Shown in pieces: positions 5,165 through 5,779 of a stretch of 5,779 nucleotides of DNA (the stretch's first letter is position 1; each line of letters begins with the position of its first letter). Below the pieces are notes generated by a model. It had not been told where the DNA came from, ran no database searches, and saw only the letters and a list, made by a program, of their open reading frames with translations. The stretch covers positions 1-5,779 of the forward strand of contig JBDNDE010000296.1 of NCBI GenBank assembly GCA_046719305.1, written 5' to 3'. The DNA comes from RGDT01 sp046719305 (GTDB taxonomy: Bacteria > Planctomycetota > Planctomycetia > Gemmatales > Gemmataceae). A program made the position numbers and the translations under genes.

Positions 5165-5779
5165 ATGTTACCGATTCAATTAATCACCTACGATCCGGGG
5201 CATTTTCACGCGGCTCTGGTGCAAAAAGAGATGTTACCCGGCGTGGATCACCGCGTGCACATCTACGCTCCCTTAGGAACGGACCTTCTGGAACACCTAG
5301 GTCGTCTGGCGGGTTTCAACTGCCGCGAGGATCACCCCACCTCCTGGCAGGTAGAACTTCATGCCGGCCCCGATGCCTTGCAACGCATGCTTGCCGAGAA
5401 GCCCGGCAACGTGGTGGTCCTAAGCGGCCGCAATCGCCACAAGATCGACGTGATTCTTGCTTCGCTGTATGCCGGACTGCATGTGCTAGCTGACAAGCCC
5501 TGGGTGATCGATGCCGAGGATCTACCCAAACTCGATCAGGCGTTGCATCTAGCTCGGGAACGCCAACTAGTTGCTAGTGATATCATGACCGAGCGCTATG
5601 AGGTTACCGCTCGGTTGCAACGTAGTCTGGTGGCCGATCGCGACCTTTTTGGCGAGATCGAACCGGGTACGGCGGAACGGCCTGGGGTGACTTTTGAAAG
5701 CGTCCACTACATCATCAAACAAGTTGCCGGTACACCATTGCGTCGGCCAGCCTGGTTCTTCAACGCCGAGGAACAAGGC
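5165..5779 (+). CDS. Gfo/Idh/MocA-type oxidoreductase, 3' end cut off by window
   Basis: The first 205 codons of an open frame that runs off the window. The product resembles the Gfo/Idh/MocA-related group annotated as having a putative oxidoreductase C-terminal domain; such enzymes are predicted NAD(P)-dependent sugar or polyol dehydrogenases, but the substrate here is unknown. Visible marks are the N-terminal DPGHFHAAL (10-18), which replaces the classic GxGxxG Rossmann turn in this group, NVVVLSGRN (82-90), DKP (110-112), which corresponds to the EKP motif holding the family's conserved lysine, MTERYE (141-146), HYIIKQVAG (181-189) and RPAWFF (194-199). No signal peptide is seen. The ATG at 5165 is chosen because it directly precedes the conserved N-terminus; its AGGGG is only one base away, too close for normal Shine-Dalgarno use. 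An in-frame ATG at 5138 would add MQPRAILRG but has no ribosome site. A promoter-like sequence lies just upstream. Confidence 0.85.
   Translation, partial: MLPIQLITYDPGHFHAALVQKEMLPGVDHRVHIYAPLGTDLLEHLGRLAGFNCREDHPTSWQVELHAGPDALQRMLAEKPGNVVVLSGRNRHKIDVILASLYAGLHVLADKPWVIDAEDLPKLDQALHLARERQLVASDIMTERYEVTARLQRSLVADRDLFGEIEPGTAERPGVTFESVHYIIKQVAGTPLRRPAWFFNAEEQG

Overview
The window looks like a chromosomal housekeeping region of a moderately GC-rich bacterium. A member of the Planctomycetota is the best guess. That rests on the last gene (a Gfo/Idh/MocA oxidoreductase of a type I associate with planctomycetes and some Bacteroidota), the proline/glutamine-rich cyclophilin lipoprotein, and the mixed use of ribosome binding sites. 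It is an inference from resemblance, not a database result.

Layout. The left half, on the minus strand, reads in transcription order: a cyclophilin-type peptidyl-prolyl isomerase lipoprotein (3956 to 3024), a small bacterial SRP RNA (about 2969 to 2849), dnaX (2807 to 1047), the YbaB/EbfC nucleoid-associated protein (from 1038 or 1050 to 688) and recR (657 to 16). The order SRP RNA, dnaX, ybaB, recR matches the block known from Bacillus (scr-dnaX-yaaK-recR), so this is an old conserved cluster. The dnaX stop overlaps an ATG of ybaB, and recR follows 30 bases later, so the three protein genes form one operon for clamp loading, DNA binding and recombinational repair. On the plus strand, divergent from the isomerase across a 235-base gap, lie a five-repeat TPR protein (4192 to 5133) and the 5' part of the oxidoreductase (from 5165, running off the window end).

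The most interesting signal is inside dnaX. A run of nine A residues in the coding strand (1518 to 1510) sits at the border between the clamp-loader core and the tau-specific C-terminus, and both alternative reading frames stop within a few codons. This is the arrangement expected for making a short gamma form of about 434 to 439 residues by transcriptional slippage (as in Thermus) or -1 ribosomal frameshifting (as in E. coli). Second in interest are the SRP RNA, whose apical loop appears to be UGAC instead of the usual bacterial GGAA type, and a sigma-70-like promoter overlapping the TPR stop codon that would place transcription start at or next to the oxidoreductase ATG.

I see no mobile element, CRISPR array, tRNA, defence system or other accessory cargo. 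The window is mostly ordinary core genome, and I found no clearly new multi-gene system.
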